Assembly (NCBI RefSeq): GCF_009363075.1
Contig: NZ_CP045293.1
Coordinates: 4,424,001 to 4,488,000 of the forward strand
Length of the DNA stretch: 64,000 nucleotides
Reading direction: 5' to 3'
Source of the DNA: Paenibacillus guangzhouensis
GTDB lineage: Bacteria; Bacillota; Bacilli; Paenibacillales; Paenibacillaceae
Positions 63,926-64,000 of the stretch are shown in pieces. A model generated the notes under the pieces. That model ran no database searches. It saw only the letters and a list, made by a program, of their open reading frames with translations, and was not told where the DNA came from. Made by a program: the position numbers and the translations under genes. Numbering within the stretch: position 1 is the stretch's first letter; every line of letters begins with the position of its first letter.

Positions 63926-64000
63926 ATGAACAATGATTCCACAGCAATGCAATCCTCGAGACTGCATTACTTCATAATGATTACGGTTATTATCGTGACG
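63926..64000 (+). CDS. Start of a gene cut by the window edge, probably a membrane protein
   Basis: 25 codons from the ATG at 63926 (AGAGGAGG seven bases upstream, promoter 40 bases upstream): a polar start MNNDSTAMQSSRLHYF and then a hydrophobic run IMITVIIVT. Too short to identify; an MFS, cytochrome assembly or signal-anchored protein is equally possible. Confidence 0.6.
   Translation, partial: MNNDSTAMQSSRLHYFIMITVIIVT

Overview
The window looks like a chromosomal segment of a Gram-positive, spore-former-type Firmicute, most likely Paenibacillus or a close relative. The evidence is AGGAGG-type ribosome binding sites, TTG/GTG starts, SLH-domain wall proteins, a B. subtilis-type exopolysaccharide phosphoregulatory trio, YhgE, YkpA-like ABC-F and CvfC-like proteins, and moderate GC content. 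No rRNA, tRNA, CRISPR array, transposase or prophage gene was recognised.

Region 1 (1-18934, almost all minus strand) is one large exopolysaccharide operon read from right to left. It starts with a PilZ-like protein, a CpsB/YwqE phosphatase, a Wzz-like modulator and a BY-kinase. A structured intergenic stretch follows at the place where the EAR antitermination RNA sits in eps operons. Then come galU, an initiating sugar-phosphate transferase, a WecC-type nucleotide-sugar dehydrogenase, a heparinase II/III-family lyase, a CapK/PaaK-like adenylating enzyme, a GT4 glycosyltransferase, the Wzx flippase, two tandem CelD-like acyltransferases, a NodB-fold protein, another GT4, a Wzy-like polymerase and a GT4 cut by the window edge. 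The genes are nearly all joined by ATGA overlaps or abutting stop/start codons. A divergent XRE regulator with palindromic operator-like sites (18983-19045) is the obvious candidate controller.

Region 2 (19100-40200) is housekeeping and accessory: the glutamate synthase large subunit, a TetR/YhgE pair with matching operator half-sites, an MGDG/UgtP-type glycosyltransferase, a secreted NlpC/P60 hydrolase, a CDF metal transporter, an SLH protein, a Fur-box-flanked MFS exporter with a PchR-like AraC regulator, an ABC-F ATPase, an MBL hydrolase and a CvfC-like HEAT protein. The intergenic stretch 31722-32392 holds a 163-bp inverted repeat and a four-run G-quadruplex motif.

Region 3 (40200-42600) has a protein with a likely restriction-endonuclease fold plus HTH, followed by five copies of a 187-bp nested palindrome.

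Region 4 (42600-60600) contains an ABC exporter, an ECF sigma/anti-sigma/cupredoxin set, a lysine riboswitch controlling a LysP-type permease, a sulfatase, a striking fusion of an ArsR-like winged helix with a degenerate GyrB-type ATPase domain, a methyltransferase, an APC permease, an MFS protein, a transglutaminase-domain protein, a YcdB/SLH protein and an alpha/beta hydrolase.

Region 5 (60700-64000) has an eleven-copy 51-bp palindromic array, then ROK kinase, YnfA and KDPG aldolase genes, a small membrane protein and the first codons of a gene running off the edge.
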